DNA from: Sporosarcina sp. FSL K6-3457
GTDB lineage: Bacteria > Bacillota > Bacilli > Bacillales_A > Planococcaceae
DNA length: 64,000 nt
Assembly: GCF_038007285.1 (NCBI RefSeq)
Contig: NZ_JBBOWX010000001.1
Span: forward strand, 3,675,501-3,739,500
Direction: 5' to 3'
Under the pieces are notes generated by a model. The model saw only the letters and a list, made by a program, of their open reading frames with translations. It was not told the origin of the DNA and did not search any database. The first letter of the stretch is position 1. The number at the start of each line of letters is the position of its first letter. Shown here piece by piece: positions 25,900-35,388 of this stretch. A program made the position numbers and the translations under genes.

Positions 25900-27082
25900 A
25901 AAGAAAAACACTACCTTTATTTTCAAATAATAGATTTACAATCCGTGCTGTTGATTGTCCATCATCTAATGGGATGAACTTCTCTTTAAACTGCTCATAC
26001 TTTTCTTTATAATTTTCTTGGAGACTAGATAATTGTTGTACTGAAGTAATAATCTCATCAGTATTGTTTAAAAGAGGGCCAGGTGCTTCTACTTCAAAAT
26101 CAAAATAAAACCCTCTGTATTTATCACGATATTCTTTCAAATCATAAGTAAAGAATAGCATCGGCTTATTTGTATTCACAAAATCAAACATCACGGATGA
26201 ATAGTCTGTTATCAATATATCAGCTACGAGCATCAAGTCCTGAATGTCTGAAAATGATGATACATTTACTGCGAAGTCTGAAGCTTTCTCATCAATATCA
26301 AGTCGTTTGTTAATAACAATGTGCATTCTTAAAAGAATAATATACTCCTTTCCTAAGTGCTCTTTCATTTTCTTTAAATCTAATTGTAATTTAAACTTGT
26401 CTGGTTCCTCATCTCTAAATGTAGGTGCATATAATATCACCTTTTTCAATATTGATAAGCCTAGTTTTTGTTTTATATCCTTCTTTTTTTCTTCAATATT
26501 TTCTTCATAAAAAATATCATTTCTAGGATATCCAACTTCTAATACTTTTTTTTTATATTTAAAAGCAGATTGAAACTGTTTAGTAGCGTACGGACTAGGC
26601 GATATTAAATAATCCCAATTTCCAATTGCTTTACTTACTTTCTCTACATATTCTTTCTTATAAAGTTTAAAATACTCGTTATCATGTAACATTCTTTTCA
26701 AGGGTGTTCCGTGCCAAGTTTGAATATATATCGTTTGTTCAGGTTTCTCAATATAAGTTGGGAAGTTTTGATTGTTAACCCAATACTTCGATCTAGCTAA
26801 GTAGTAATAATACTTTAAACTTAATCTCTTCACAACCTTGGTATTTGGGTCACTAAATTCAACATTTCCGTTGTAAATCCATACTTTTTGATAAGGTAAT
26901 TTCCTCTTTACAACTTCATCATATATCGCTTTAGGACTATCCGATATTTGCTTACCTAAACCACTTTCAAATAAAATCAAATTGTCTTTTGAAGGAATTA
27001 GATTTTTCAGGACTCTATACACTATTTTCATCATAGGAAAATATATTAATTTCTTTGACCAGTTCCTTACTCTATGTATCAT
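25892..27082 (-). CDS. CDP-glycerol glycerophosphotransferase family protein
   Basis: The protein has about 396 residues from ATG 27082 (GAGGTGT upstream). It has IQTWHGTPLKRMLHD, YAPTFRDEEPDKF, LLRMHIVIN and ILITDYSSVMFDFVNTNKPM, the conserved histidines and DYSS motif of TagF/TarL-type enzymes. It likely elongates or branches a poly(polyol-phosphate) chain. It is the middle one of three family members in the locus and overlaps the Stealth gene. Confidence 0.9.
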   Translation of the reverse strand: MIHRVRNWSKKLIYFPMMKIVYRVLKNLIPSKDNLILFESGLGKQISDSPKAIYDEVVKRKLPYQKVWIYNGNVEFSDPNTKVVKRLSLKYYYYLARSKYWVNNQNFPTYIEKPEQTIYIQTWHGTPLKRMLHDNEYFKLYKKEYVEKVSKAIGNWDYLISPSPYATKQFQSAFKYKKKVLEVGYPRNDIFYEENIEEKKKDIKQKLGLSILKKVILYAPTFRDEEPDKFKLQLDLKKMKEHLGKEYIILLRMHIVINKRLDIDEKASDFAVNVSSFSDIQDLMLVADILITDYSSVMFDFVNTNKPMLFFTYDLKEYRDKYRGFYFDFEVEAPGPLLNNTDEIITSVQQLSSLQENYKEKYEQFKEKFIPLDDGQSTARIVNLLFENKGSVFLYD

Positions 27083-27127
27083 TGTCCACACCTCAATTCT
27101 GCCTTTACTACAATACTAGCTATACAA

Positions 27128-29488
27128 TTATAAAATACTGTCTTTCTTTAGATGATCTATTATTCGTTCAGTATTTTTATTATCATTAAAAGAATTAATT
27201 TTTAAATACTTCTCTTTATGTTCAGGACTAACTTCATAATTATTTATTTCAGCAAAGCTCACCTCTTCAATAAGTGCTTCTATACTATTTGCGATTTTCC
27301 CTGGTGCATTTTCTTCATTAACAGGTGGGTTAGCTCCATACTTTTCAATAAGATATTCTTTATCCTCCCAATAAAAGATAGGATATGCTCCCCTGTAAAT
27401 AGCATCATAAATAGCAGAGGAATAATCTGTGATAAATATTCTTCCGACTTTTAAGGCTTCTGATGGATTTGCAGCAATTATATCGCTGTACTCACTTAAG
27501 CTTCCATTAATATACTCAGCAAATTTGTTATGTGAAACAACTAGTAACCTATCTTTCATATTCGACTTTTCAAAAGCTTTGATTACTTTGAGTATTGATT
27601 GGAAATACGTTGTTTTTTCTATATCCCCGCTATAAATCATCCCCTCCTCCCAGTATCTATAGGTCGGCATATATACAATTTTATTAGAGACTTTGTCTAA
27701 TTTAGCGTAATCAAAAGTGGCTAGACCCGTCTGAAGTAAATCTTGATCTGAATAACCCATTTTATAAAATTCTTGTGCCTCTAATTGTGAGTTGACCACA
27801 TTTTTATAGATATTATATTGTGAATATTTTTTATAGAATATTTTTCCTAGTGGATTTTCAACTGGTTTCGCAAACATAATTCCATGCTGTAAAAAAATTA
27901 GTGGTACATTTTTAACTTTGTTCATGATTTCATTAATATAAATTCGATCATTAATTACATGATTAGATAAGTCGCTGCTTAAAAAGTAATCAGCATTAAA
28001 TATTGATAAATAATGTTTGAAACTAAATCGCTTTATTAAATCGCCTTTATACTTAAACTTCATGTCCTTATATGCTAAGGAATCTTCATCTAAAATAAAT
28101 ACATTTTTAGATAAAATCCCATTTTCCTCTTTTACTTTTTCAAATACACGATACCCAGACTCGTCTGCTTTAGATGCTTGCTTCTCAAAATATAGATTCA
28201 AATGATATTTTTTATTTTTATAGAAAAGACTTGAAATATAGTATGCTAGTTTCATTTTAATAATACTATTTTTTTTATACATCTTTGAAAATGGTACAAT
28301 AGAATATATAATATTATTGTATATATCTGCTCTTAGTATCAATAATTTACCGTTTATTTTTATCCTTGAATAAACTTTCGAAACTTTCCTTCTATAACTA
28401 AAATCTAATCTACTCAAAATTTGATGTTCATTTCCTAAAAATATTGGATAATGAACTCGATCTTCTAAATCAAGTTTATCAATTGGGATTTTAAAATAAC
28501 CATACCGCTTTAAAAATCTAATGTTTTTAAAGTGGCGCTTGAATTTCGACAAAAAGTGATCCTTATTTATTGTATATAGATACTCCAGTTCTTCAAATTT
28601 ATCTTTTGCATTATAAGTTAGCATCCCAATTAGATATAAATGATTTCCAAATTTAAATGGTTTAAAGTTAGATTTAACTTTAGTTGCTTTTTTGGGACTT
28701 CCTTTAATAATATATATCCCCTTTTGAGTTTTAAATACATAAAATGAAACGTTGTTAATCTCCAATAGACTCAGAATATTTTCATTATTATATTTTAAAA
28801 ACTTGGATGGATTGAAGACTTTTTTCGGAGCCACTCCAGAAATCCTATTTATGCTTAACTCTTTTTCTTCCAACTCATCGAATTCATTCTTAAACATAAT
28901 AGATATTTTATTACTTTTATTTATACTATATTTAATATCTATATTAAATGACTCAATGTTTAATATATACTTTTTAATATATATAGTTTTTAAATAATCA
29001 TCGTATATTAAGAATAATACAATATTGAATATACAAATCTTTGTAATAGTTGTATATTGCTGCTTTTCAACTTCTAATGGGATATTAATATCTAATATAT
29101 CTTCCAGCGTAATTTGTGTTGTAAAAATATTATCAATTGACGTTACTAATTCATTGGAGTTTCTATATTTTATATCTAAATTAAAATTATTTTGCTTTAC
29201 TTCTATATAAGGATTATAAATCTCGATATCAAATCGAAATGCATTATCAAAGTCTGGTTTATTTGAAAAAAATAATTGATGACTATAACAATATAGGTAA
29301 TACTTACTTTCTGAGATATAGAATTCCCCTAATAGCTGATTGTTATGGAGAAAGTCATCCAAATATACACCATTTTCTTTCTGTACTTCTAACAAATCGA
29401 TATCGAAAGTTTTATCTTTTACAAGTAATCGCACAGAATCTCCAAAAACATCTAATATTTCCAATGATTTGTTATATTTTTTAAACAT
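27128..29488 (-). CDS. Large CDP-glycerol glycerophosphotransferase (TagF-like)
   Basis: The 786-residue protein has the transferase domain at about 480-786: FLQHGIMFAKPVENPLG, VYMPTYRYWEEG, VVSHNKFAEY, and FITDYSSAIYDAIYRG with YPIFYW. The N-terminal ~450 residues are beta- and lysine-rich without recognised motifs and may bind the membrane acceptor, as in long TagF polymerases. GGGAGG precedes the ATG. It follows tagD by 19 bp, the gene that makes its presumed CDP-glycerol donor. Confidence 0.88.
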   Translation of the reverse strand: MFKKYNKSLEILDVFGDSVRLLVKDKTFDIDLLEVQKENGVYLDDFLHNNQLLGEFYISESKYYLYCYSHQLFFSNKPDFDNAFRFDIEIYNPYIEVKQNNFNLDIKYRNSNELVTSIDNIFTTQITLEDILDINIPLEVEKQQYTTITKICIFNIVLFLIYDDYLKTIYIKKYILNIESFNIDIKYSINKSNKISIMFKNEFDELEEKELSINRISGVAPKKVFNPSKFLKYNNENILSLLEINNVSFYVFKTQKGIYIIKGSPKKATKVKSNFKPFKFGNHLYLIGMLTYNAKDKFEELEYLYTINKDHFLSKFKRHFKNIRFLKRYGYFKIPIDKLDLEDRVHYPIFLGNEHQILSRLDFSYRRKVSKVYSRIKINGKLLILRADIYNNIIYSIVPFSKMYKKNSIIKMKLAYYISSLFYKNKKYHLNLYFEKQASKADESGYRVFEKVKEENGILSKNVFILDEDSLAYKDMKFKYKGDLIKRFSFKHYLSIFNADYFLSSDLSNHVINDRIYINEIMNKVKNVPLIFLQHGIMFAKPVENPLGKIFYKKYSQYNIYKNVVNSQLEAQEFYKMGYSDQDLLQTGLATFDYAKLDKVSNKIVYMPTYRYWEEGMIYSGDIEKTTYFQSILKVIKAFEKSNMKDRLLVVSHNKFAEYINGSLSEYSDIIAANPSEALKVGRIFITDYSSAIYDAIYRGAYPIFYWEDKEYLIEKYGANPPVNEENAPGKIANSIEALIEEVSFAEINNYEVSPEHKEKYLKINSFNDNKNTERIIDHLKKDSIL

Positions 29489-29507
29489 CCTCTACCTCCC
29501 ATTACTC

Positions 29508-29897
29508 TTAAATCGATTTAATATCACTTTTTATTTTAGTTGTCGAAATTTCAGGTGTACGTTCCAAATATATTACTTCACATACTTCACTTAACTCATC
29601 AAACTCCCCTACCCAATCGTTTCCAATTACGAAACAATCGATTTGATATTTTGTTATATCTTCTCTTTTTTGATCCCAATTTTCTTCAGTAATCACCAAA
29701 TCCACGTATCTTATTGCTTCTAATAAACATTTACGTTCCTCATATTTGAAATAACTTTTTTTACCTTTAATTTCATTAAATTCATCAGAAGATAGCCCGA
29801 CAATTAAATAATCTCCAATATCTTTAGCACGCTTCAATAAATCGATATGCCCATAATGCAAGAGATCGAATGTGCCATACGTGATAATTTTTTTCAT
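29508..29897 (-). CDS. tagD: Glycerol-3-phosphate cytidylyltransferase
   Basis: The 129-residue protein has TYGTFDLLHYGHIDLLKRA (the HxGH nucleotidyltransferase motif), FKYEERKCLLEAI, and ERTPEISTTKIK (the ISTTxIK signature). It makes CDP-glycerol from CTP and glycerol-3-phosphate for wall teichoic acid. The length matches the family. Its ATG overlaps the upstream stop by 4 bp (ATGA), so it is coupled to the dehydratase gene. Confidence 0.95.
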   Translation of the reverse strand: MKKIITYGTFDLLHYGHIDLLKRAKDIGDYLIVGLSSDEFNEIKGKKSYFKYEERKCLLEAIRYVDLVITEENWDQKREDITKYQIDCFVIGNDWVGEFDELSEVCEVIYLERTPEISTTKIKSDIKSI

Positions 29898-31714
29898 TTG
29901 ACTATCTCCTCGTATATAGCGTTTTTATTATTTGCCAAATCTATTAGCTTTTGCTTAAATAATTTATCATTTTCTATTGATATAAGTTTTGTAAATGATT
30001 TATCAAAATCCTCCACAATAAAACTATTTTTCACTAAAGTTATCTTGTCAAACACCTTTTCACCAGATTCGGTTTCACTATATATTTCTTCATACATTTT
30101 CTCACCTGGACGTAGCCCCGTGAATTCGATAACGATGTCATCTTCTTTATACCCGGAAAGCTGAATTAAGTTTTTAGCCAAATCAACAATTTTTACGGGT
30201 TCGCCCATATCTAGTGCGAATATATCGCCAGAGTTACCAAGTGCACCTGCTTGTATGACTAACCTTGATGCTTCCGATATTGTCATGAAATAGCGTGTAA
30301 CTTCAGGGTCCGTTACTTTAACCGGGCCGCCTTCTGCAATTTGTTTTTTGAATAGAGGTACAACAGAGCCTCTAGAGCCAAGTACATTTCCAAAACGTAC
30401 AGCCACAAATTTCGTCATACTTTGCTTCGCTAAATTCTGAATACACATTTCAGCTAAACGCTTCGTTGCGCCCATGATATTCGGTGGATTTACTGCTTTA
30501 TCAGTTGATACAAGAACAAAATGCTTTACATCATGCTTATGGGCTTGGTAAGCAACATTTCTTGTCCCTAATACGTTATTATCAACAGCCTCTCTAAAAT
30601 TGCTCTCCATCAACGGTACATGCTTATGGGCCGCGGCGTGATAGACAACGCTCGGCCGATATTTATCCATTACAGCTGCAATTTTATGAGAGTGCCTTAC
30701 ATCCGCAATAATTGGAATAAGTTCAACTTGTAAATTTCGAATTGCCTGCAATTCCATATGAATATTATAAATTGAGTTTTCACCATGCCCTAAAAGAATA
30801 AGCTGTTTAGGCTCAAACCTACATAACTGTCGGCAAATTTCTGAACCAATCGATCCTCCGGCACCTGTAACTAATATGACTTTATCTGTAATCTTGCTAG
30901 AGATAGAAATCATATCTAATGTTACTTCATCTCTCCCTAGTAAATCTTCGAAACTAATTTCTTGTATTTCCTTTACTGAAATCATGCCTGTCATCACATC
31001 TTCAATTCTTGGCATTACACGTACTTTCAAGTTTGTTGAAAGGCATAAATAATGAATCTCCTTCAGCTCATTTTTCGTCAAAGAAGGAAGGGCAATAATA
31101 ATTTCTTCTGCTCCATACTTTTTCACTACTTTATGAATATCTTTTATTTTCCCTGCAACTTTGACATTCATAATTGTTAAGTTCAATTTATTGGGGTCAT
31201 CGTCTATAAAAGCAACTGGATTTAAATTTTGCTTTTCATCCTGTTGTAAATTTTTAACTAACATAGTCCCTGCTTTACCAGCACCTACTATTAATATTCG
31301 CTTTAAATTATCAGTGTTTTTAAATGACTCCTCATCCTTAAATAAGCGAATGACAAAGCGTGAGCCACCAATTAAAATAATATGTAACATCCATGTTACA
31401 GTCATAATTCTTTCATATACATCATACTTAATCAAAAATTGAAGCGAGCATGCGACTAATACTGAAATCGTAACAGAATAAAAAATAACTAATAATTCAC
31501 GTACAGAGGCAACACTCCAAATACGACTATACATTTTAAAGAAATAGGCTACTATATGGTGACTCACTAATAATGTGATTGCACTAATATAAATAGTTGA
31601 CTCCATTTTGAGTTGTAACGACGGTTGAAATAACCAAAAACTGAAGAAGATAGCAGAAAGAACAATCAACGAGTCTACTATAAAGAACACCATATATCTC
31701 ATTTTATAGTTCAT
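29894..31714 (-). CDS. Nucleoside-diphosphate-sugar 4,6-dehydratase, CapD/EpsC/PglF type
   Basis: The 606-residue membrane protein has four N-terminal transmembrane helices and a first Rossmann domain (VGAGKAGTMLVKNL). The catalytic SDR domain has VTGAGGSIGSEICRQL, DKAVNPPNIMGATKR (with the Met-x3-Lys of this subfamily), FGNVLGSRGSVVPLF and EFTGLRPGEKMYEEI. It converts UDP-GlcNAc to a 4-keto-6-deoxy sugar, the first step to sugars such as QuiNAc, bacillosamine or FucNAc. The locus has no aminotransferase, so the final sugar is uncertain. Confidence 0.92.
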   Translation of the reverse strand: MNYKMRYMVFFIVDSLIVLSAIFFSFWLFQPSLQLKMESTIYISAITLLVSHHIVAYFFKMYSRIWSVASVRELLVIFYSVTISVLVACSLQFLIKYDVYERIMTVTWMLHIILIGGSRFVIRLFKDEESFKNTDNLKRILIVGAGKAGTMLVKNLQQDEKQNLNPVAFIDDDPNKLNLTIMNVKVAGKIKDIHKVVKKYGAEEIIIALPSLTKNELKEIHYLCLSTNLKVRVMPRIEDVMTGMISVKEIQEISFEDLLGRDEVTLDMISISSKITDKVILVTGAGGSIGSEICRQLCRFEPKQLILLGHGENSIYNIHMELQAIRNLQVELIPIIADVRHSHKIAAVMDKYRPSVVYHAAAHKHVPLMESNFREAVDNNVLGTRNVAYQAHKHDVKHFVLVSTDKAVNPPNIMGATKRLAEMCIQNLAKQSMTKFVAVRFGNVLGSRGSVVPLFKKQIAEGGPVKVTDPEVTRYFMTISEASRLVIQAGALGNSGDIFALDMGEPVKIVDLAKNLIQLSGYKEDDIVIEFTGLRPGEKMYEEIYSETESGEKVFDKITLVKNSFIVEDFDKSFTKLISIENDKLFKQKLIDLANNKNAIYEEIVK

Positions 31715-31825
31715 TTCGCGTACCTCTTTCGATTAGTTTCGTTAAAACCCTATCTAACTTACAAACATACGCATAAGCATCCCCATGAAAAGAGAGGATG
31801 CTTATGCAACGTTTATTAAGCAGCT

Positions 31826-33394
31826 TCAATTGTTTACTCCATCTTCCTTGACTTCATTTTTTGCCAGTAGGATGGCCATCATCATCCCTGCAATCGCCCA
31901 CATTGGGCCAGCTGTACCTGGTAATGTGTCGTTAAAGAGTGCCTGAATCAGAAAGGCTAACCATCCTATGCCCAACATAGATGCCATGACATACTTCCTA
32001 ATAACCACTGTTTTAAGAGCCACCCATCCCGTTAATACCAGTACACCCATAAAGCCAATAAAGCCGACTATCCCTGTACCATAGAAAGCCCCCACATACA
32101 TACTGTGTGGCTTATCGACAATGGTCTTTTCTGTTCGCAGGCCTGCTCTTGCGTCGATGTTATAATGCGGGAAATGATACATAAGCGTATCCATTCCAAA
32201 ACCGAATAGTGGGCGTTCCATAGTCAAATCAACTGTCTTTTCCCAAATATAGAGACGGCCTGTACCAGCAGATACTCCACTAGCAGGAAGTACTGGCAGT
32301 TCAAAACTATTTTCCGCTGCATGCACTCGATTCTCTAATGAGAAGTTGTAATCGGAAGGCACCTTCGCTTCCTTCTGTTCTTTTGCATAAGGATTTTTGC
32401 TAATGATAAAACCGATAGACTCATTCCAGACATTCGGATTTTTATCCGCTAGCACATGGAATACTGGTAAACTAATAACAACAAAAGCTACGAGTCCAAT
32501 GATGGCCTTTTTTCTATCACCCGATTTAACCGCTAATATAATCAATAACGGCGTCATCAGTAAAACTGTTACGAAGCCACTGGTAGAGACTGACATCAGC
32601 ATAATTGCAAGGGATACAACAGATACACCAATATTGATATAACTTCTGATTTTATTTTCATCGACGATTGCCCATGCCAGATACATCACTGTTATGACCG
32701 CAAACATCCCACTCATGAAGTTCCACTGGTTGAGTGTTCCGAGAAGTGTTGATCCCTCTCCAAGCGTTGCGCCTTCTGGGACAAATAGCGCTATCATTTT
32801 TTGAATAGCTGGGTATTGCATGGCGTCATGCCCAGTGAAATTCATCGTTATTAAAATAAGATTGATCATTATAAATGGATACAAGGAATACATGACATAC
32901 TCCACAGCCTTTTTAGGGTAGCTAATATTCATCGCTATAAAAAATAATGCTAGATAACATATGTATGAAATAGCCCCGTCTGAACGATTGTACTGGCCCC
33001 ATAGCGCGATTGTTATACTTGGGGATAGAACCGTTGAAATTAGAATAGCAACCGCAAAAACGCCTAGAAATAGGTTCAGTACACTTTTACGAATTTGTCC
33101 ACCAATGAACAGTATTTTCGTTAGTAGCAATGCAGCAGCGAAAATTGTAATAACCATAAGAGCTATCGCCTTATAATGCGTGAAGAGATCTCCTTTCGTC
33201 CCTGAAGTTAGCAGTGCTGTATTTGTAATCCTTGGACTCACAACCTCCTGGACATATCCTCCAACAAGTAATGGAACTAGTGCTACGGCAAGTAAAAGCA
33301 GCCCGAATATCCAACGATCTATTTTGACGCGGGAAATACGTTCCTCCTCCACATCTCTAACCATTTTAGTATTTGCACCGTAATATGAAGTCAT
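31826..33394 (-). CDS. O-antigen ligase / polymerase family membrane protein
   Basis: The 522-residue protein has about 12 transmembrane helices and the large outside loop typical of WaaL/Wzy_C proteins, containing PLFGFGMDTLMYHFP and KPHSMYVGAFYGTGIVGF (the H and R/G pattern of the ligase loop). It should polymerise or ligate lipid-linked glycan outside the membrane. AAGGAAGGG precedes the ATG. The TPR protein gene lies 5 bp upstream and may encode a partner. Confidence 0.88.
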   Translation of the reverse strand: MTSYYGANTKMVRDVEEERISRVKIDRWIFGLLLLAVALVPLLVGGYVQEVVSPRITNTALLTSGTKGDLFTHYKAIALMVITIFAAALLLTKILFIGGQIRKSVLNLFLGVFAVAILISTVLSPSITIALWGQYNRSDGAISYICYLALFFIAMNISYPKKAVEYVMYSLYPFIMINLILITMNFTGHDAMQYPAIQKMIALFVPEGATLGEGSTLLGTLNQWNFMSGMFAVITVMYLAWAIVDENKIRSYINIGVSVVSLAIMLMSVSTSGFVTVLLMTPLLIILAVKSGDRKKAIIGLVAFVVISLPVFHVLADKNPNVWNESIGFIISKNPYAKEQKEAKVPSDYNFSLENRVHAAENSFELPVLPASGVSAGTGRLYIWEKTVDLTMERPLFGFGMDTLMYHFPHYNIDARAGLRTEKTIVDKPHSMYVGAFYGTGIVGFIGFMGVLVLTGWVALKTVVIRKYVMASMLGIGWLAFLIQALFNDTLPGTAGPMWAIAGMMMAILLAKNEVKEDGVNN

Positions 33395-33399
33395 AGCCT

Positions 33400-33897
33400 T
33401 TACCCTTCCTTTGTAGAGTTACTGATTTTCTCTTGCAATTGCGTAACCCTTTCCTGATACTGTGGATAACTCTCTGGAGCTTTAAGTGTTTTACTTCGCT
33501 CAAGCACTTCTGCAGCCTCTTCAAGCATTTCAGCCAAAATAAGCGCTTCTGCCAGTTGCAACATGAACAATGGATCTTCAACTTTATAAGGATTATTGTC
33601 CAATGCCCGCTGCATATACAAAATACTCTTTTCAGTTTCTCCAGCATTCGTAGCGGCCAGCGCAATCATATAATTCACTGCATCAGAGCGACCGTGCCTC
33701 TTCTCTAAATCAGCAGACTCTGCAAGCGCATCCTTATAGTTTCCTTCTTTTAATTGCTGAATAACTATATTATATTGTTTATTGTCCATTTGAAATACCT
33801 GGTCCTGCTTCTTCCCCATAAGAGAGGCCACAATAAATCCTACAATCAAGACAAAAGCTATGCCTATTGTAATATACTTCCTCGTTGAATTCTCCAC
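33400..33897 (-). CDS. Membrane-anchored TPR protein
   Basis: The start is taken as GTG 33897 (AAGGAG 8 bp upstream), giving 165 residues; the frame is open for eight more codons. After a short basic N-terminus comes one transmembrane helix (YITIGIAFVLIVGFIVASL) and then TPR-like helical pairs (YKDALAESADLEKRHGRSDA, AGETEKSILYMQRALDNNPY, ILAEMLEEAAEVLERS). It is probably a scaffold for the ligase/polymerase that follows 5 bp downstream, and the first gene of the polymer locus. Confidence 0.82.
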   Translation of the reverse strand: MENSTRKYITIGIAFVLIVGFIVASLMGKKQDQVFQMDNKQYNIVIQQLKEGNYKDALAESADLEKRHGRSDAVNYMIALAATNAGETEKSILYMQRALDNNPYKVEDPLFMLQLAEALILAEMLEEAAEVLERSKTLKAPESYPQYQERVTQLQEKISNSTKEG

Positions 33898-34307
33898 GCC
33901 GTATTCTCCTTCAACTTTCAATTCTATTATTTATGACTTTTGGATACTTGTATATTGTACCTTAAATTTGGTCAATAGTCATGGGGCCACAAAGGGACAG
34001 TTCTTTTGTGCACTAAAAAATATTTGGTTTGTGTCAGGATGGGGGAATGCAATAATTGTGCGAGAACTTTTATGAGATTAACAAGAAAGGACCATCCTTC
34101 AGGTTGGGTTTTCCTTGTTTATTTAGTGGAATGACTGAGAGGAATGGAGGTGAAACAGATGCTTATTGAAGTGTTTAAAAGTAGGCTGCAAGAGAATTGC
34201 TGGATTCATCTTATCTGTGGAAAGCCCCTATGAAAGAAAACCAATCAAAGCCATATCCACGGGGCTATTGCCAAGACTTTTACTACTAAACTAAATATTG
34301 TACTTAT
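33898..34307. other. Intergenic region upstream of the polymer locus
   Basis: About 410 bp. It contains a short hairpin (CACAAA..TTTGTG around GGGACAGTTC, about 33990-34015) of the kind found in REP-like intergenic elements of Bacillales. A 24-codon plus-strand frame at 34159-34233 (MLIEVFKSRLQ) has GGAGGTG upstream but no recognisable product. The promoter of the locus probably lies near 33950-33990; TTGACC is visible on the minus strand, but no convincing -10 was fixed. Confidence 0.4.
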
Positions 34308-35297
34308 TCATTTCTTGTAACCTAGGAAAAACTCGTCCCCCTGTTTTTCAGAAACCATCAAAGTATCCGTAATTTCCGCACTTGGGTCCGCGCTTACTAA
34401 ACATTCCGCATCATCGTTTGTCTCTATTTTAGGAGAATTTTGTTTTCGTAATCTTAAAATCGTTATTAGTATAAATCGATTTAGTCGATCAATTGTAACA
34501 AAGCTTTCTTCCGTATCCAATAGTTGCTGAATAATTTGCTGCTGAACAACCTCTTGTTGTAGATGATAAACTGGGAGCTCAATCTGATGCAAGGCAACTT
34601 CTATCTCCTGCACAAACTTTGCTTCATTGATAACTACTAAGGCTTGTTGCATATCGGTGATTTTATTTTGCATATACTGAACGAGTGCTTCGAAATTAGA
34701 ATATTGTGTAGCATCCAGTATCGCTTGTTTTAGTACCATGCTTTTTACTGCCATTGAAACTTGTTGCAAATCATCCGATAGAGAGTTGTTAAGTTCCGCC
34801 AGTAATTCTTCACCCGTCCTATTTTGTGCAAAAGTAAACGGTACCTTGTCGCTTAAATTCACTTGCTCAACAACATTCAACTGACGCTTTTTCAAAATAG
34901 CTTGTATCTGTTTTTTCAAATCGGCTTTCAGCTGATTTTCTGGCAAACTGCCTAAACCAATATAAATAGATTGCAAAGCCTTATCATCCAGCAGTTGTTC
35001 CCCATTCAACTGATTTTTAAATACAACGGCCCTTTCAAGTGCCGCAACTTCCTCTTTCACTACTTGCACCTCATCTGAAAGGTATAACAGTGCAGTTAGA
35101 CTTTGCTTGACATCTTTTAAGGCATCTTCTGAAGGGTATTGCATTGTATACTTCGCCAGCTGTTTGTGGATACTCGCTATCACTTCATAATCGAAATTCC
35201 AGACATGTGTATAAAAAAGCGGATGATTATTTGGCACTACTCCATCTAATTTTGGCAATCCATTTTCTTCACCCAATTGCGCATAACTTTGTGCCAA
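34308..35297 (-). CDS. Hypothetical alpha-helical protein
   Basis: TTG 35297 follows AAGGAGG by 7 bp, giving 329 residues (LAQSYAQLGEENGLPKLDG). The protein is rich in Q, L and E with several long predicted helices, without signal peptide or obvious membrane segment, and ends with an acidic tail. I do not recognise it. It lies between the surface-protein genes and the polymer locus on the same strand, and its start region overlaps the terminator of the gene upstream. Confidence 0.65.
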   Translation of the reverse strand: MAQSYAQLGEENGLPKLDGVVPNNHPLFYTHVWNFDYEVIASIHKQLAKYTMQYPSEDALKDVKQSLTALLYLSDEVQVVKEEVAALERAVVFKNQLNGEQLLDDKALQSIYIGLGSLPENQLKADLKKQIQAILKKRQLNVVEQVNLSDKVPFTFAQNRTGEELLAELNNSLSDDLQQVSMAVKSMVLKQAILDATQYSNFEALVQYMQNKITDMQQALVVINEAKFVQEIEVALHQIELPVYHLQQEVVQQQIIQQLLDTEESFVTIDRLNRFILITILRLRKQNSPKIETNDDAECLVSADPSAEITDTLMVSEKQGDEFFLGYKK

Positions 35298-35323
35298 TCC
35301 AGACACCTCCTTACTATGAAACA

Positions 35324-35368
35324 AATGAAAGATTGCTAATCACAAAAAGCAATTAGCAATCTTTCATT
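35324..35368 (-). terminator. Terminator of the 35389 gene
   Basis: A 17-bp perfect inverted repeat (AATGAAAGATTGCTAAT and its complement, arms 35324-35340 and 35352-35368), followed on the minus strand by TTTGTTT. It ends 27 bp before the next start codon, so it may also control read-through into that gene. Confidence 0.75.
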
Positions 35369-35388
35369 AAATTTCTATAGTACTATTA